A DNA stretch of 32,259 nucleotides, from the NCBI GenBank assembly GCA_943332615.1, contig CALQQB010000056.1, forward strand, positions 1 through 32,259, in the 5' to 3' direction. The notes beneath the pieces were generated by a model. It had not been told where the DNA came from. It worked only from the letters and a program-made list of their open reading frames with translations, and ran no database searches. The stretch comes from Phenylobacterium deserti. GTDB lineage: Bacteria > Pseudomonadota > Alphaproteobacteria > Caulobacterales > Caulobacteraceae. Positions 1-7,336 of the stretch are shown here, piece by piece (position 1 is the first letter of the stretch; each line of letters begins with the position of its first letter). The position numbers were made by a program, and so were the translations under genes.

Positions 1-1
1 C

Positions 2-580
2 GGCACGACCGCGCGGCGCATCTCGCGCGCCGCCCGCGAGAGCATGGACCCGACCCGCGAGTACCGCGAGGCCCGGATCGCCTGCGACGAGGCGCCCACC
101 GTCCGCAACCAGTCCCGGCTGGCCGCCGCGGCCGCGGCGCTTGGCAAGCACGACGAGGCGGAGCGGCTCTATTTCGAGGCGGCCCACGGCATCCACGCCG
201 AGGACCCCGCCCTGCTGCTGGGCCGCGCCAACGCGCTCCTGGAACTGCACCGGCCCGCCGAGGCGCTGGCGGCCCTGGAGGTGGTCTCGAGGGACCCCGA
301 GGGCCGCACGCCCACCGCCGCCCTGGCGTTCGGACGGACCTACGAGGGCCTGGGTCGCATCGCCGAGGCCGACGCCGCCTACCGCCAGGCCGCCGAACGC
401 ATGCCCGGCTTCGAAGGCCTCGCCCGCTACGCCGCCTTCAAGGCCCGCCACGGCCGGAAAGCCGAGGCCGCCGAAGCGCTCGCCGACATCGAAAAACGCC
501 TCGAAAAGCTCAACGGGACGTTCCGCAAGGAGGCCAAGCACTGGCGCGACCTGGCGGCGAAGGCTGTGGCGGAGGGGTAG
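2..580 (+). CDS. Tetratricopeptide-repeat protein, C-terminal part (5' end outside window)
   Basis: The reading frame is open from base 2 to the TAG at 578-580, so the gene almost certainly starts upstream of the window; the ATG at base 44 is only the first methionine visible. The protein is alanine-rich and helical, with repeated TPR-like spacing (blocks near LGKHDEAERLYFEAA, HRPAEALAAL and GRIAEADAAYRQAA). The segment TARRISRAARESMDPTREY resembles the linker of alphaproteobacterial proteins that carry an N-terminal PLDc_N membrane domain followed by TPRs; that N-terminal part would lie outside. TPRs mediate protein-protein contacts; no specific partner can be inferred. The family assignment is from memory of the architecture, so the TPR call is firm and the PLDc_N part is tentative. 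Confidence 0.75.
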   Translation, partial: GTTARRISRAARESMDPTREYREARIACDEAPTVRNQSRLAAAAAALGKHDEAERLYFEAAHGIHAEDPALLLGRANALLELHRPAEALAALEVVSRDPEGRTPTAALAFGRTYEGLGRIAEADAAYRQAAERMPGFEGLARYAAFKARHGRKAEAAEALADIEKRLEKLNGTFRKEAKHWRDLAAKAVAEG

Positions 581-603
581 ATCATGACCACGCTTGCGAA
601 CCG

Positions 604-822
604 GCCCATGGCGACGCCTTTGAGGAGACCGACCTGGAGACCGTGCTGTCAGGTCTCGGCGTCGGGCGCCTGATCGTGGTGGGTGCGTAGACCGACGCCT
701 GCATCCGTTCGACCCGGCATCGCGCCTTCGTCCGGGGCTACGACACGACCCTGGTCCGTGACGCCCACACCACCGAGGACCTGTCGAAGTGGGGTGCGCC
801 GCCGCCGGAGCAGGTGATCGCC
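604..822 (+). pseudogene. Isochorismatase-family cysteine hydrolase remnant
   Basis: Reading the frame beginning at 607 gives HGDAFEETDLETVL, then GVGRLIVVGA, a TAG stop at 688-690, then TDACIRSTRHRAFVRGYD, DAHTTEDLSKWGAPPPEQVI. This is the C-terminal half of an isochorismatase-like hydrolase. The stop falls where the family usually reads VVGAQTDACI, so a CAG to TAG transition is the simplest explanation. The catalytic cysteine codon (TGC, 700-702) is still present. The N-terminal half with the catalytic Asp and Lys is missing, and the similarity ends abruptly near 822, next to an unrelated antisense remnant. The piece is therefore truncated at both ends and also carries a nonsense mutation. 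I am confident of the family and of its non-functional state. Confidence 0.8.
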
Positions 823-830
823 TCGATGGA

Positions 831-1125
831 GCTTTCGAGGCCCTTGAAGCTTGATGAATCGAGGGGGGAGCGATCGTTCGCGGGGAAGCGGGTCGGCCAG
901 GGCTTCAGGCCGCCGTCCTGGAATTCCCAGTTCATCGCGAAGTTGGATGGGATGAACGGCTCGTCGAAGGTCGCCAGCGGCTGGCCCGGCCGGCGGCCAA
1001 GCTCGGTGGAGACGCCGTTCATCATTGGCAGGGCGTTGAAATAACTGCCCACGAAGCCGTGGATGCCGTGCTCCTCGATGCGCATGTTGTCGCCGCGCGA
1101 GGATGGCGATCTTCTGCCTGTTCAT
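831..1125 (-). pseudogene. FAD/NAD(P)-binding oxidoreductase remnant (amine-oxidase/phytoene-desaturase-like)
   Basis: On the minus strand an ATG at 1125 reads MNRQKIAILA, the usual opening of a Rossmann-fold flavoprotein. The similarity then jumps, with a change of frame, to MRIEEHGIHGFVGSYFNALP from 1085 downward. In intact members several dozen residues including the GxGxxG dinucleotide-binding loop lie between these two segments. Here only 40 bases separate the ATG at 1125 from the ATG at 1085, so the FAD-binding loop has been deleted and the frame lost. The recognisable part continues through FDEPFIPSNFAMNWEF and LKPWPTRFPAN and ends near 831, where it abuts the isochorismatase remnant on the other strand. 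The family call rests on remembered motif patterns; that the gene is broken is clear. Confidence 0.65.
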
Positions 1126-1304
1126 GCTGCCAATTCGGAGCTGCTGGCCCCGCCCCAACCTGACGTCTCGGTCCTGCCAACTTGCCGCAGCAGGGGTTCG
1201 AGGATGCCTAATGAAGGAGGCTAATCGTCTCTGGATTGTGGTTTTGAAAACGCTCTCTTACCGACATCTGGTGTCCGCGCCGCGGATCGTGAGCGAGGCG
1301 GGCG

Positions 1305-1511
1305 TCAGGCCCCCTGCCAGCCCGCGTTCTGGAGCGCCATGACGAGGCGGTCGAAGTCTTCGGATCGTACGAACGGGTGGCCGGTCTTCAGGGCGGCCAG
1401 GGAATAGGCCTCCCGCTCTCCGCCATGCTGTTCGCGCGACAGCAGATCGCCTTCCGCCAGCGCGCGCGGCGCGGGTCGACCGTGGAGCGGCGAGAGGGCC
1501 GCCCTGGTAGG
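1305..1511 (-). pseudogene. Unrecognised C-terminal coding remnant
   Basis: A minus-strand frame opens just after a TAG (1512-1514) and runs 68 codons to a TGA at 1305-1307 with no ATG, GTG or TTG near its beginning. Its last 50 or so residues look like genuine protein (balanced charged and hydrophobic composition, for example SREQHGGEREAYSLAALKTG and FDRLVMALQNAGW), unlike the Arg/Pro-rich shadow frames around it. I do not recognise a family. The most likely reading is the 3' end of a gene that lost its 5' part, in keeping with the two other broken genes in this stretch. It could still be a chance open frame in GC-rich DNA. Confidence 0.3.
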
Positions 1512-1522
1512 CTATATGGTCT

Positions 1523-1564
1523 GGCGAGAGCTTGCGGGATTCCGTTCCCGCGGGCGCCTTTTTT
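1523..1564 (+). terminator. Rho-independent terminator, first of a tandem pair
   Basis: GCGGGA and TCCCGC pair around a 6-base loop, extended by GGCG (1523-1526) with CGCC (1555-1558), followed directly by six T residues (1559-1564). It points rightward. No intact rightward gene lies between 580 and here. Confidence 0.6.
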
Positions 1565-1601
1565 GGCCCCCGATCCAAGTGCGGATCGGGGGCCCTTTTT
1601 T
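1565..1601 (+). terminator. Rho-independent terminator, second of a tandem pair
   Basis: A perfect 12-bp stem, GGCCCCCGATCC (1565-1576) with GGATCGGGGGCC (1583-1594), loop AAGTGC, then C and six T residues (1596-1601). The T-run is on the 3' side for the plus strand only. It ends 8 bases before the stop codon of the leftward SMP-30 gene. Confidence 0.8.
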
Positions 1602-1608
1602 CCCGGGC

Positions 1609-2484
1609 CTAAGCGTTGAAGTTCAGCCTCAGGCCCGGCCGCGGCCAGCGCATGCGGATCAGACGTCCCGTCTCCGACAGGGTGATGAAGGCGTCGGACA
1701 TGTCGGGGCCGCCGAAACAGATATTGGTCGTCATCCGATCCGGAACGGGCGTCTGAGCGCAGGTCCCGTCCAGCGCCATGGTGGTGATCCCGGCCCTGAT
1801 CGAGGCGATGCACACCGCCCCGTCCGCCTGCACCGCCAGGCTGTCGAAGAACGCCCGGTCCGGCCCGGTTCCCACCAGCCGCCCGCCGCGACCGCCCTTG
1901 ACCACCTGCCCCGGCGTGGCCAGGTCGAAACCGATCAGCCGTCCGCTCCAGGTCTCGGCCGCATAGACCACGGTCTCGTCCGGCGAGAGCCCGACGCCGT
2001 TGTAGCCCGTGCCGCCGAACGACACCTCCTCGACCTTCGAGCCGTCCGGCCTGGCGTAGTAGATCCCGCTCAGATGCCGGGTTCGGCCGCCGGTTTTGCC
2101 GAAATCGGTAAACCAGAACCCGCCCGTGCGGTCGAACACCAGATCGTTCGGCGCCGACAGCGCGTGCCCGCCCACCTCACCATACAGCCGCTCGCCCTTG
2201 CCGGTGGCCAAGTCGACCCGGTCGATCCCGCCCGGCGCCAGTGGCCGGCCAGGCTGGCCCGTCGGCCCGCCGCCGCCGCCGTTGTTCGCCACATAGACCG
2301 CGCCGTCCGGGCCCAGCGCCGCGCCGTTAGGCCCGCCGCCCAGGTCGCAGATCACCTCGACCTTGCCGTCCCAGACCCGCGACAGCGTCCCGCGCCCGAT
2401 CTCCACCAGAATCACCGACCCGTCCGCCATGGCGATCGGCCCCTCGGGGAATTGCAGGCCCTCGGCCAGGATTTCGAAGGTCAT
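1609..2484 (-). CDS. SMP-30/gluconolactonase-like (LRE family) protein
   Basis: A 291-residue six-bladed beta-propeller protein of the SMP-30/gluconolactonase/LRE family, which hydrolyses lactones (typically sugar lactones) with a bound divalent metal. Visible signatures: the N-terminal GLQFPEGP with the metal-ligand glutamate, the blade motif APNDLVFD carrying the conserved Asn and Asp, and GVGLSPDETVVYAAET late in the propeller. I chose the ATG at 2484 because GGGAG sits about 7 bases upstream and the family motif begins within ten residues; the frame stays open to 2529 but adds only unrelated residues. There is no signal peptide, so it is probably cytoplasmic. It is transcribed divergently from ychF. 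The substrate cannot be told from sequence alone. Confidence 0.88.
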   Translation of the reverse strand: MTFEILAEGLQFPEGPIAMADGSVILVEIGRGTLSRVWDGKVEVICDLGGGPNGAALGPDGAVYVANNGGGGGPTGQPGRPLAPGGIDRVDLATGKGERLYGEVGGHALSAPNDLVFDRTGGFWFTDFGKTGGRTRHLSGIYYARPDGSKVEEVSFGGTGYNGVGLSPDETVVYAAETWSGRLIGFDLATPGQVVKGGRGGRLVGTGPDRAFFDSLAVQADGAVCIASIRAGITTMALDGTCAQTPVPDRMTTNICFGGPDMSDAFITLSETGRLIRMRWPRPGLRLNFNA

Positions 2485-2646
2485 AGGTATCTCCCCGGGA
2501 AGTGGCCGCCCTTCAGCGCCGTTCAGCATGACCTACCCTTGGCGTCGCGTCGCGACCGGATAGCGACCCGGGTTTACCCGCCCTGCTTCGCGCCAGCGCA
2601 GCGGCGTGCTAGGTGCGGCGCCTCAATTTAGGAACCGCCCCACGCC

Positions 2647-3744
2647 ATGGCCCTCAAAGTCGCCATCGTCGGCCTGCCCAATGTGGGCAAATCGACCCTG
2701 TTCAACGCGCTGACCCAGACCGCCGCCGCCCAGGCCGCGAACTATCCGTTCTGCACCATCGAGCCGAATACCGGCGACGTGGCCGTGCCCGAGCCACGTC
2801 TGGACGCGCTGGCGGCGATCATCCCGTCCAAGGAGATCATCCCGGCGCGGATCAACTTCGTGGATATCGCCGGCCTGGTGCGCGGCGCGTCGAAGGGCGA
2901 GGGCCTGGGCAACCAGTTCCTGGCCAACATCCGTGACTGCGACGCCGTGGCCTTCGTGGCCCGCTGCTTCATCGACGACGACATCACCCATGTTGAAGGC
3001 AAGGTGGACCCGCTCTCCGACCTCGAGACCATCGAGACCGAGCTGATGCTGGCCGACCTGGAGAGCCTGGAAAAACGAGTTGTGAGCCTGGAGAAACGCG
3101 CCAAGGGCGGCGACAAGGACAGCATCCAGACCCTGCGCCTGGCGCAGCTGGCGCTGACCGAGCTCAACGCCGGCCGCCCCGCCCGCAAGGCCACCGTCTC
3201 CGCCGAGGACGACAAGGCCTGGCGGATGCTGCAGCTGCTGACCTCCAAGCCCGCCCTCTACGTCTCCAACGTCGATGAGGCGTCCGCCGCGACCGGCAAT
3301 GACATGTCGAGGCTGGTGGCCGAGCGCGCCACCCGCGACGGCGCCGACAGCGTCGCGATTTCCGCCCAGATCGAGAGCGAGATCGCCATGCTGGATGCGG
3401 CCGAGCGCACCGAGTTCCTAGAGACCCTGGACCTCACCGAACCCGGCCTGAACAAGCTGATCCGCGAGGCCTATCACCTGCTGGGCCTGCAAACCTATTT
3501 CACGGTGGGCCCCAAGGAAGCGCGCGCCTGGACCATCCACAAGGGCGACACTGCCCCGCAGGCGGCCGGCGTGATCCACACCGACTTCGAGAAGGGCTTC
3601 ATCCGGGCCGAAACCATCGCCTACGCCGACTACGTCAACCTGAAGGGCGAGGCCGGGGCGCGCGAGGCCGGCAAGTTCCGCCAAGAGGGCAAGGAGTATG
3701 TCGTCCAGGACGGCGACGTGCTGAACTTCCGCTTCAACGTTTAG
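2647..3744 (+). CDS. ychF: Redox-regulated ATPase/GTPase YchF (OLA1 family)
   Basis: A 365-residue TRAFAC-class P-loop protein that binds ribosomes and prefers ATP over GTP. The Walker A/G1 motif GLPNVGKST is at residues 9-17. The G3 region reads DIAGLVRGASKGEGLGN. The G4 position is NVDE rather than NKxD, the hallmark of the ATP preference in this family. The central region is coiled coil (LESLEKRVVSLEKRAKGG), and the C-terminus is a TGS domain ending in GDVLNFRFNV. Length matches the family (about 363). The start ATG at 2647 gives the canonical MALKVAIVGLPNVGKS opening, though its Shine-Dalgarno is weak. The usual neighbour pth is not here. A dienelactone hydrolase gene follows 13 bases downstream. 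Confidence 0.97.
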   Translation: MALKVAIVGLPNVGKSTLFNALTQTAAAQAANYPFCTIEPNTGDVAVPEPRLDALAAIIPSKEIIPARINFVDIAGLVRGASKGEGLGNQFLANIRDCDAVAFVARCFIDDDITHVEGKVDPLSDLETIETELMLADLESLEKRVVSLEKRAKGGDKDSIQTLRLAQLALTELNAGRPARKATVSAEDDKAWRMLQLLTSKPALYVSNVDEASAATGNDMSRLVAERATRDGADSVAISAQIESEIAMLDAAERTEFLETLDLTEPGLNKLIREAYHLLGLQTYFTVGPKEARAWTIHKGDTAPQAAGVIHTDFEKGFIRAETIAYADYVNLKGEAGAREAGKFRQEGKEYVVQDGDVLNFRFNV

Positions 3745-3757
3745 GGACGAGATCCAG

Positions 3758-4432
3758 ATGGCCGAAACGATCACGCTGGCCGGCGCCGACGGCTTCGAGT
3801 TCAGCTGCTACCACGAGCCCGCCTTCACGCCGCACAAGGGCGGGGTGATCGTGATCCAGGAGATCTTCGGCATCGACAGGCACGTCCGCACCGATGTCGA
3901 GCGGTGGGCGAAGATGGGCTATGAGGCGATCGCGCCGGCCCTCTACGACCGGCTCGGCCGCGACTTCCTCGCAGAGCACGACGACGCCGGCATCCAGGCC
4001 GGCATCGCCAAGGCGCGGGCCACGCCGATGGACCAGGCGATGGGCGACCTAGCGGCCTGCCGCGACTTTCTGGCCAAGCACGGCGGCAAGGTGCACGTGG
4101 TCGGCTATTGCTATGGCGGTTCGCTGACCTGGCTGGCGGCCACCCGCCTCGACGGCATCGCGGCGGCGTCCAGCTACTATGGCAGCCTGGTGAAGGGCTT
4201 TGCGGCCGAGACGCCCAAGTGCCCGACCATCATCCACCTGGGCCGCACCGACGCCGGCATCCCCGCCGACGAGGTGGCCGAGGAGATCGCCAAGCACCAC
4301 GGCGACAAGGTGCCAGTCTACATCTACGAAGGCGCCGGCCACGGGTTCAACAACGAGAGCCCGGAACGCTATGGCGCCGAGGCCGCCGACTTGGCCCGCC
4401 ACCGCACGCTCGAGCTGTTCGATAAGGCCTGA
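3758..4432 (+). CDS. Dienelactone hydrolase family protein (upstream paralogue)
   Basis: A 224-residue alpha/beta hydrolase of the dienelactone hydrolase (DLH) family. The family's Cys-Asp-His triad is visible: Cys118 in GYCYGG, Asp165 in GRTDAGIP and His195 in GAGHGFNN. Glu35 in IQEIFG matches the glutamate that positions the nucleophile in classical DLH. There is no signal peptide, so it is cytoplasmic. It starts 13 bases after ychF, and the next gene, a DLH paralogue, starts 2 bases after its stop, so the three are probably co-transcribed. There are no aromatic ring-cleavage genes nearby, so chlorocatechol catabolism is not implied; a general carboxymethylenebutenolidase-like or ester hydrolase role is as far as the sequence goes. 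Confidence 0.92.
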   Translation: MAETITLAGADGFEFSCYHEPAFTPHKGGVIVIQEIFGIDRHVRTDVERWAKMGYEAIAPALYDRLGRDFLAEHDDAGIQAGIAKARATPMDQAMGDLAACRDFLAKHGGKVHVVGYCYGGSLTWLAATRLDGIAAASSYYGSLVKGFAAETPKCPTIIHLGRTDAGIPADEVAEEIAKHHGDKVPVYIYEGAGHGFNNESPERYGAEAADLARHRTLELFDKA

Positions 4433-4434
4433 CC

Positions 4435-5115
4435 GTGGGCGAGGTCGTCCGCCTGGCGAGCGCCGTCGATGGGTTCGCGTTCGAGGCCTATCGCGCTCCG
4501 GTCACCGACGCCCGGCGCGGCGGCCTGGTGATCTGCCACGCCATCTGGGGTGTCACGCCGCACCTGCGCAGCCTAGCGGACGACTACGCCGAGAGCGGCT
4601 ACGAGACCCTGGTTCCCAGCCTGTTCGGCCGCTACGGCCCGGGCTTCGCCGAGCGCGACACCGACCCGGCCCTCTACCCCGGCCAGGACCAATTCGCCCG
4701 GCGCGCGGCCTGGGGGGCTGGGGTCTTGGACGCGGTGCAGGCGGCCATCGACGCCCTGGCGCCACCGGTGTTCGCCATCGGTTTCTGCTTCGGCGGGACG
4801 ACGGCGTGGCTGGCGGCCTCGCGCTGCACGGGGCTGTCGGCGGTGGCGTCCTACTACGGCGGCCAGATCGTCGACTACCTGGACGAGCCGCCCAGGGTCC
4901 CGACCCTGCTCCACCTGGGCAAGACCGACGAGCTCATCCCGCCGGCCACCGTCACAGCGATCCGCGAGACCTATCCCGACCTGCCGGTGCATGAGTACGA
5001 GGCAGGCCACGCCTTTGTGGCCCCGTCCGGGTTCCATGCCGACAGCGCGCGGCTTTCGCGGCTGCGCACGCTCGCGCTGTTCGCGCGGAACGGCGGAGGC
5101 CGCAGCGAGGCTTAG
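4435..5115 (+). CDS. Dienelactone hydrolase family protein (downstream paralogue, Glu lost)
   Basis: A 226-residue paralogue of the preceding gene, starting at GTG 2 bases after the upstream TGA. Cys118 (GFCFGG), Asp165 (KTDELIPP) and His192 (EAGHAF) keep the triad. The segment that reads IQEIFG in the first copy reads CHAIWG here, so the glutamate that activates the cysteine in classical DLH aligns with alanine. Its tandem position suggests local duplication followed by divergence in substrate. Its stop codon overlaps by four bases (5112-5115) the stop of the convergent membrane-protein gene. The DLH fold is confident; enzymatic activity is uncertain. Confidence 0.9.
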   Translation: MGEVVRLASAVDGFAFEAYRAPVTDARRGGLVICHAIWGVTPHLRSLADDYAESGYETLVPSLFGRYGPGFAERDTDPALYPGQDQFARRAAWGAGVLDAVQAAIDALAPPVFAIGFCFGGTTAWLAASRCTGLSAVASYYGGQIVDYLDEPPRVPTLLHLGKTDELIPPATVTAIRETYPDLPVHEYEAGHAFVAPSGFHADSARLSRLRTLALFARNGGGRSEA

Positions 5116-5579
5116 GCCTCGATCTGCGCCCGCACCTCGGGATCGCGCTCCAGAACCCTGACCAGCGCCGCCTGCGCCGCCAGGATGCCGATGCCCGCGG
5201 CGTAGGCGGAAAACACCCCGGCCGGATAAGGGCTGCCGGGCCGGGCGCTGGCGATCTGCCAGTACATGAAGGCGCCCGCCCCCGCCGGGAACGTCAGGCC
5301 GCCCAGGATCGACAGCGCCGTCTGGCCGAAGCCGGCCTGGAAGCTCGTCCAGACATAGCGGGTCAGCGGTTTTCGCAGGCGGCCCAGCGCCAGTGGCAGG
5401 GCCAGGGAGAGCAGCAGGTAGATCGCCGGGAAGGCCAGGGTGCGCAGGGCGATCTGCGCCTTGGGCAGCGGCAGGTGGTCAAAGGCATAGAGCACGGCCC
5501 CGGCATAGATCAGCGCCGCCGTCGCCACCGCGAGGTGCTCGGCACGCTTGAAGTTCCGCCATGCGGGCGTTTGGGCCAT
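5112..5579 (-). CDS. Four-helix integral membrane protein, unknown function
   Basis: A 155-residue protein I cannot assign to a named family. After a short polar N-terminus (AQTPAWRNFKRAEH) four hydrophobic segments are apparent: about residues 17-35 (AVATAALIYAGAVLYAF), 45-67 (rich in Leu and Ala, FPAIYLLLSLALPLAL), 84-110 (GQTALSILGGLTFPAGAGAF) and 119-140 (AAGIGILAAQAALVRVL). It ends in a charged tail. I chose the ATG at 5579 because the 27 residues upstream in frame look non-coding and would overlap the divergent gene. Its stop overlaps that of the convergent hydrolase gene. It is likely an inner-membrane protein of unknown role. Confidence 0.75.
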   Translation of the reverse strand: MAQTPAWRNFKRAEHLAVATAALIYAGAVLYAFDHLPLPKAQIALRTLAFPAIYLLLSLALPLALGRLRKPLTRYVWTSFQAGFGQTALSILGGLTFPAGAGAFMYWQIASARPGSPYPAGVFSAYAAGIGILAAQAALVRVLERDPEVRAQIEA

Positions 5580-5640
5580 AACGCCAATGTAGGCGCCGCG
5601 GTGGACGGCACTAAGGCGAAACTTCGCGCTATGGTCGGTC

Positions 5641-6435
5641 GTGGCGCGACTCGACCTCACCTTTTCCGCGCTGGGCGCCGTCCTGGGCGGCCTGGCCGCC
5701 GGTCCGACCTGGGCGGGCGAGGCGGCCTGTCGGTTTGAGGGTGGCGTGATCGTCGTGCCCGCCGTGATGGCGGGGATCGCCGGCGACTACATCCTGGACA
5801 CCGGGACCGCCCAGACCACGCTGCACGAGACCAAGGCCCAGACAGAGGGCATCGCCGCCGATAGCCTGACCGGCGAGGTGCGGCTGGCCGGCCTGACCGC
5901 CCCGGACGCAGGCCTGAAGGTCGCCGACCTGGACCTGCGCACCTGGAACCTGCCCACACCGGTGGCGGGTGTGATCGGGGCCGACGTGCTGAAGGCGTGG
6001 GTGGTGGAGGTGAACTATGCGCCGTGCCGGGTGCGGGTGTGGCCGGCCGGCCAGGCCCCGAGCTTCCGAGGGCGCCGGCTGCACCTGACCTGGGACCTGG
6101 GGCGGCCCGTCGCCAAGGCCGCCGTCTCCGACGAAGACCACGAAATTTCCGGCCGCTTCGTCATCGCCACGGGCTCGAATGTGCCCGTACGCCTCGCCGA
6201 CGACCTGGCCCAGGCGCCGGGCGCGGCCAGGTCGGACGAGCTCTATCCGAACGGGGTCTGGATGGCCCGGCTGGCCGGGGTGCGCTTCGCCGGGGTCGAG
6301 GGGCGCGACGTGGCCGCTGGGTTGATGAAGCCGGAGGGCGAGGTCGCCGGCGTCCTGGGCGGCGAGGTCCTGGCCCATTTCCGCCTGCGTTTCGACTTTC
6401 CGGCCGGGCGGCTGACGGTGGCGCCGATACGCTAA
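5641..6435 (+). CDS. Secreted retropepsin-like aspartic protease-fold protein
   Basis: A 264-residue protein with a GTG start and an N-terminal signal sequence (hydrophobic stretch about residues 7-22, then TWAGEA). Two retropepsin-like halves can be seen. The first has the catalytic-type motif LDTGTA (Asp53) and the matching hydrophobic-hydrophobic-Gly element GVIGADVL. The second has IATGSN where an Asp would be expected (Ala176), followed by GVLGGEVL. In two-domain pepsins both halves give one aspartate; here the second is lost, so the protein may work as a dimer, or bind rather than cut. It is divergent from the preceding membrane-protein gene with 61 bases between them. Periplasmic location is inferred. 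Confidence 0.75.
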   Translation: MARLDLTFSALGAVLGGLAAGPTWAGEAACRFEGGVIVVPAVMAGIAGDYILDTGTAQTTLHETKAQTEGIAADSLTGEVRLAGLTAPDAGLKVADLDLRTWNLPTPVAGVIGADVLKAWVVEVNYAPCRVRVWPAGQAPSFRGRRLHLTWDLGRPVAKAAVSDEDHEISGRFVIATGSNVPVRLADDLAQAPGAARSDELYPNGVWMARLAGVRFAGVEGRDVAAGLMKPEGEVAGVLGGEVLAHFRLRFDFPAGRLTVAPIR

Positions 6436-6461
6436 GGGCCCCGGAGTGATCCGAGGCCCTT
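6434..6461. terminator. Symmetric hairpin between convergent genes
   Basis: AAGGGCC (6434-6440) pairs with GGCCCTT (6455-6461), and inner CGGA pairs with TCCG around GTGA. It overlaps the stop codon of the retropepsin-like gene and lies 24 bases from the petC stop, so it could end transcription in both directions. The flanking T-run is short. Confidence 0.55.
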
Positions 6462-6485
6462 GCATTGTACGGAGGTGATCGGGGC

Positions 6486-7331
6486 TCAGTGCCCGATGTT
6501 GCGCCACACCCGGCGGTAGCTGAACCACAGCAGCACCGAGAAGATCAGCAGATAGATCATCGCGCCGACGCCGAACTGCTTGCGCTCAGTCGCCTTGGGA
6601 TCGGACGCCCAGGCCAGAAAGGCCACTACGTCCTTGGCCTGCTGCTCGACGGTCGATGGGCTCTTGTCGTCGAAGGTCACCTTGCCGGCCGCCAGTGGCG
6701 GCGCCATGGCGATGGCGCCACCTTCAGGCACCTTGTCGTGCGCGCCGCTCCACGAGGACGAGAGATCGCCCGGGAACCACGGATTGTAGTGCAGGCCGGC
6801 CCCAAGCGTCAGGCCCGCGGGTGGGTTCCGGAAACCCGTCAGCAGCGAATAGATATACTGCGGTCCGCCTTCGCGCGCCTTGACGATGACCGACAGGTCC
6901 GGCGGCAGGGCCCCGCCGTTGGACGCGCGCGCCGCCGGCTCGTTCGGGAACGGCGAGGGGAACCGGTCGGCCGTGCCCGCGGCGCGCTGGATGACGTCGC
7001 CGGTGTCGCTGTCGATGTCCTTGACCTGGATGTCCTTGGCCAGGGACTTCACATAGGGGTTGTCGTTCGGGTTCTTGAATTCGGGGTCGTAGAACGGCCC
7101 GCCCTTCTGGCCGAGATTGCGGAAGTACATCTGCTCCATCGCGTGGCAGGCCGAGCAGACCTCGCGATAGACCTTGTACCCGCGCTGCACCTGGGCGGTG
7201 TCGAACTTGCCGAACGGGCCTTCGAACGACCAGTGGACGTTCTGCGGCTCCTTCTCGGTGGTCCCCGCGAGCACGGGCCCCGCCGTCAGGAACAGGCCCA
7301 GCGCCGCGAACGCGATTGCTTTGCGCAGCAT
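6486..7331 (-). CDS. petC: Cytochrome c1 of the bc1 complex
   Basis: The 281-residue cytochrome c1 subunit of ubiquinol-cytochrome c reductase, which passes electrons from the Rieske protein to cytochrome c. An N-terminal signal peptide (about 1-22, ending VLAG) leads to the haem attachment motif CSACH (Cys59, Cys62, His63). The sixth ligand is probably Met209 in AIAMAPPL, and a C-terminal membrane anchor spans about 255-272. I chose ATG at 7331, since GAGGGG lies 9 bases upstream; an in-frame TTG at 7340, which overlaps the petB stop, would sit too close to that site. It is the last gene of petABC, and the petB stop at 7337-7339 is only 5 bases upstream, indicating translational coupling. 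Confidence 0.97.
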   Translation of the reverse strand: MLRKAIAFAALGLFLTAGPVLAGTTEKEPQNVHWSFEGPFGKFDTAQVQRGYKVYREVCSACHAMEQMYFRNLGQKGGPFYDPEFKNPNDNPYVKSLAKDIQVKDIDSDTGDVIQRAAGTADRFPSPFPNEPAARASNGGALPPDLSVIVKAREGGPQYIYSLLTGFRNPPAGLTLGAGLHYNPWFPGDLSSSWSGAHDKVPEGGAIAMAPPLAAGKVTFDDKSPSTVEQQAKDVVAFLAWASDPKATERKQFGVGAMIYLLIFSVLLWFSYRRVWRNIGH

Positions 7332-7336
7332 CGGGC

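Noticed and set aside
1125..1304. Known structured RNA (6S, SRP RNA, tmRNA, RNase P) ahead of the tandem terminators
   Set aside because: No conserved core sequence of these RNAs is recognisable; only the terminators are convincing.
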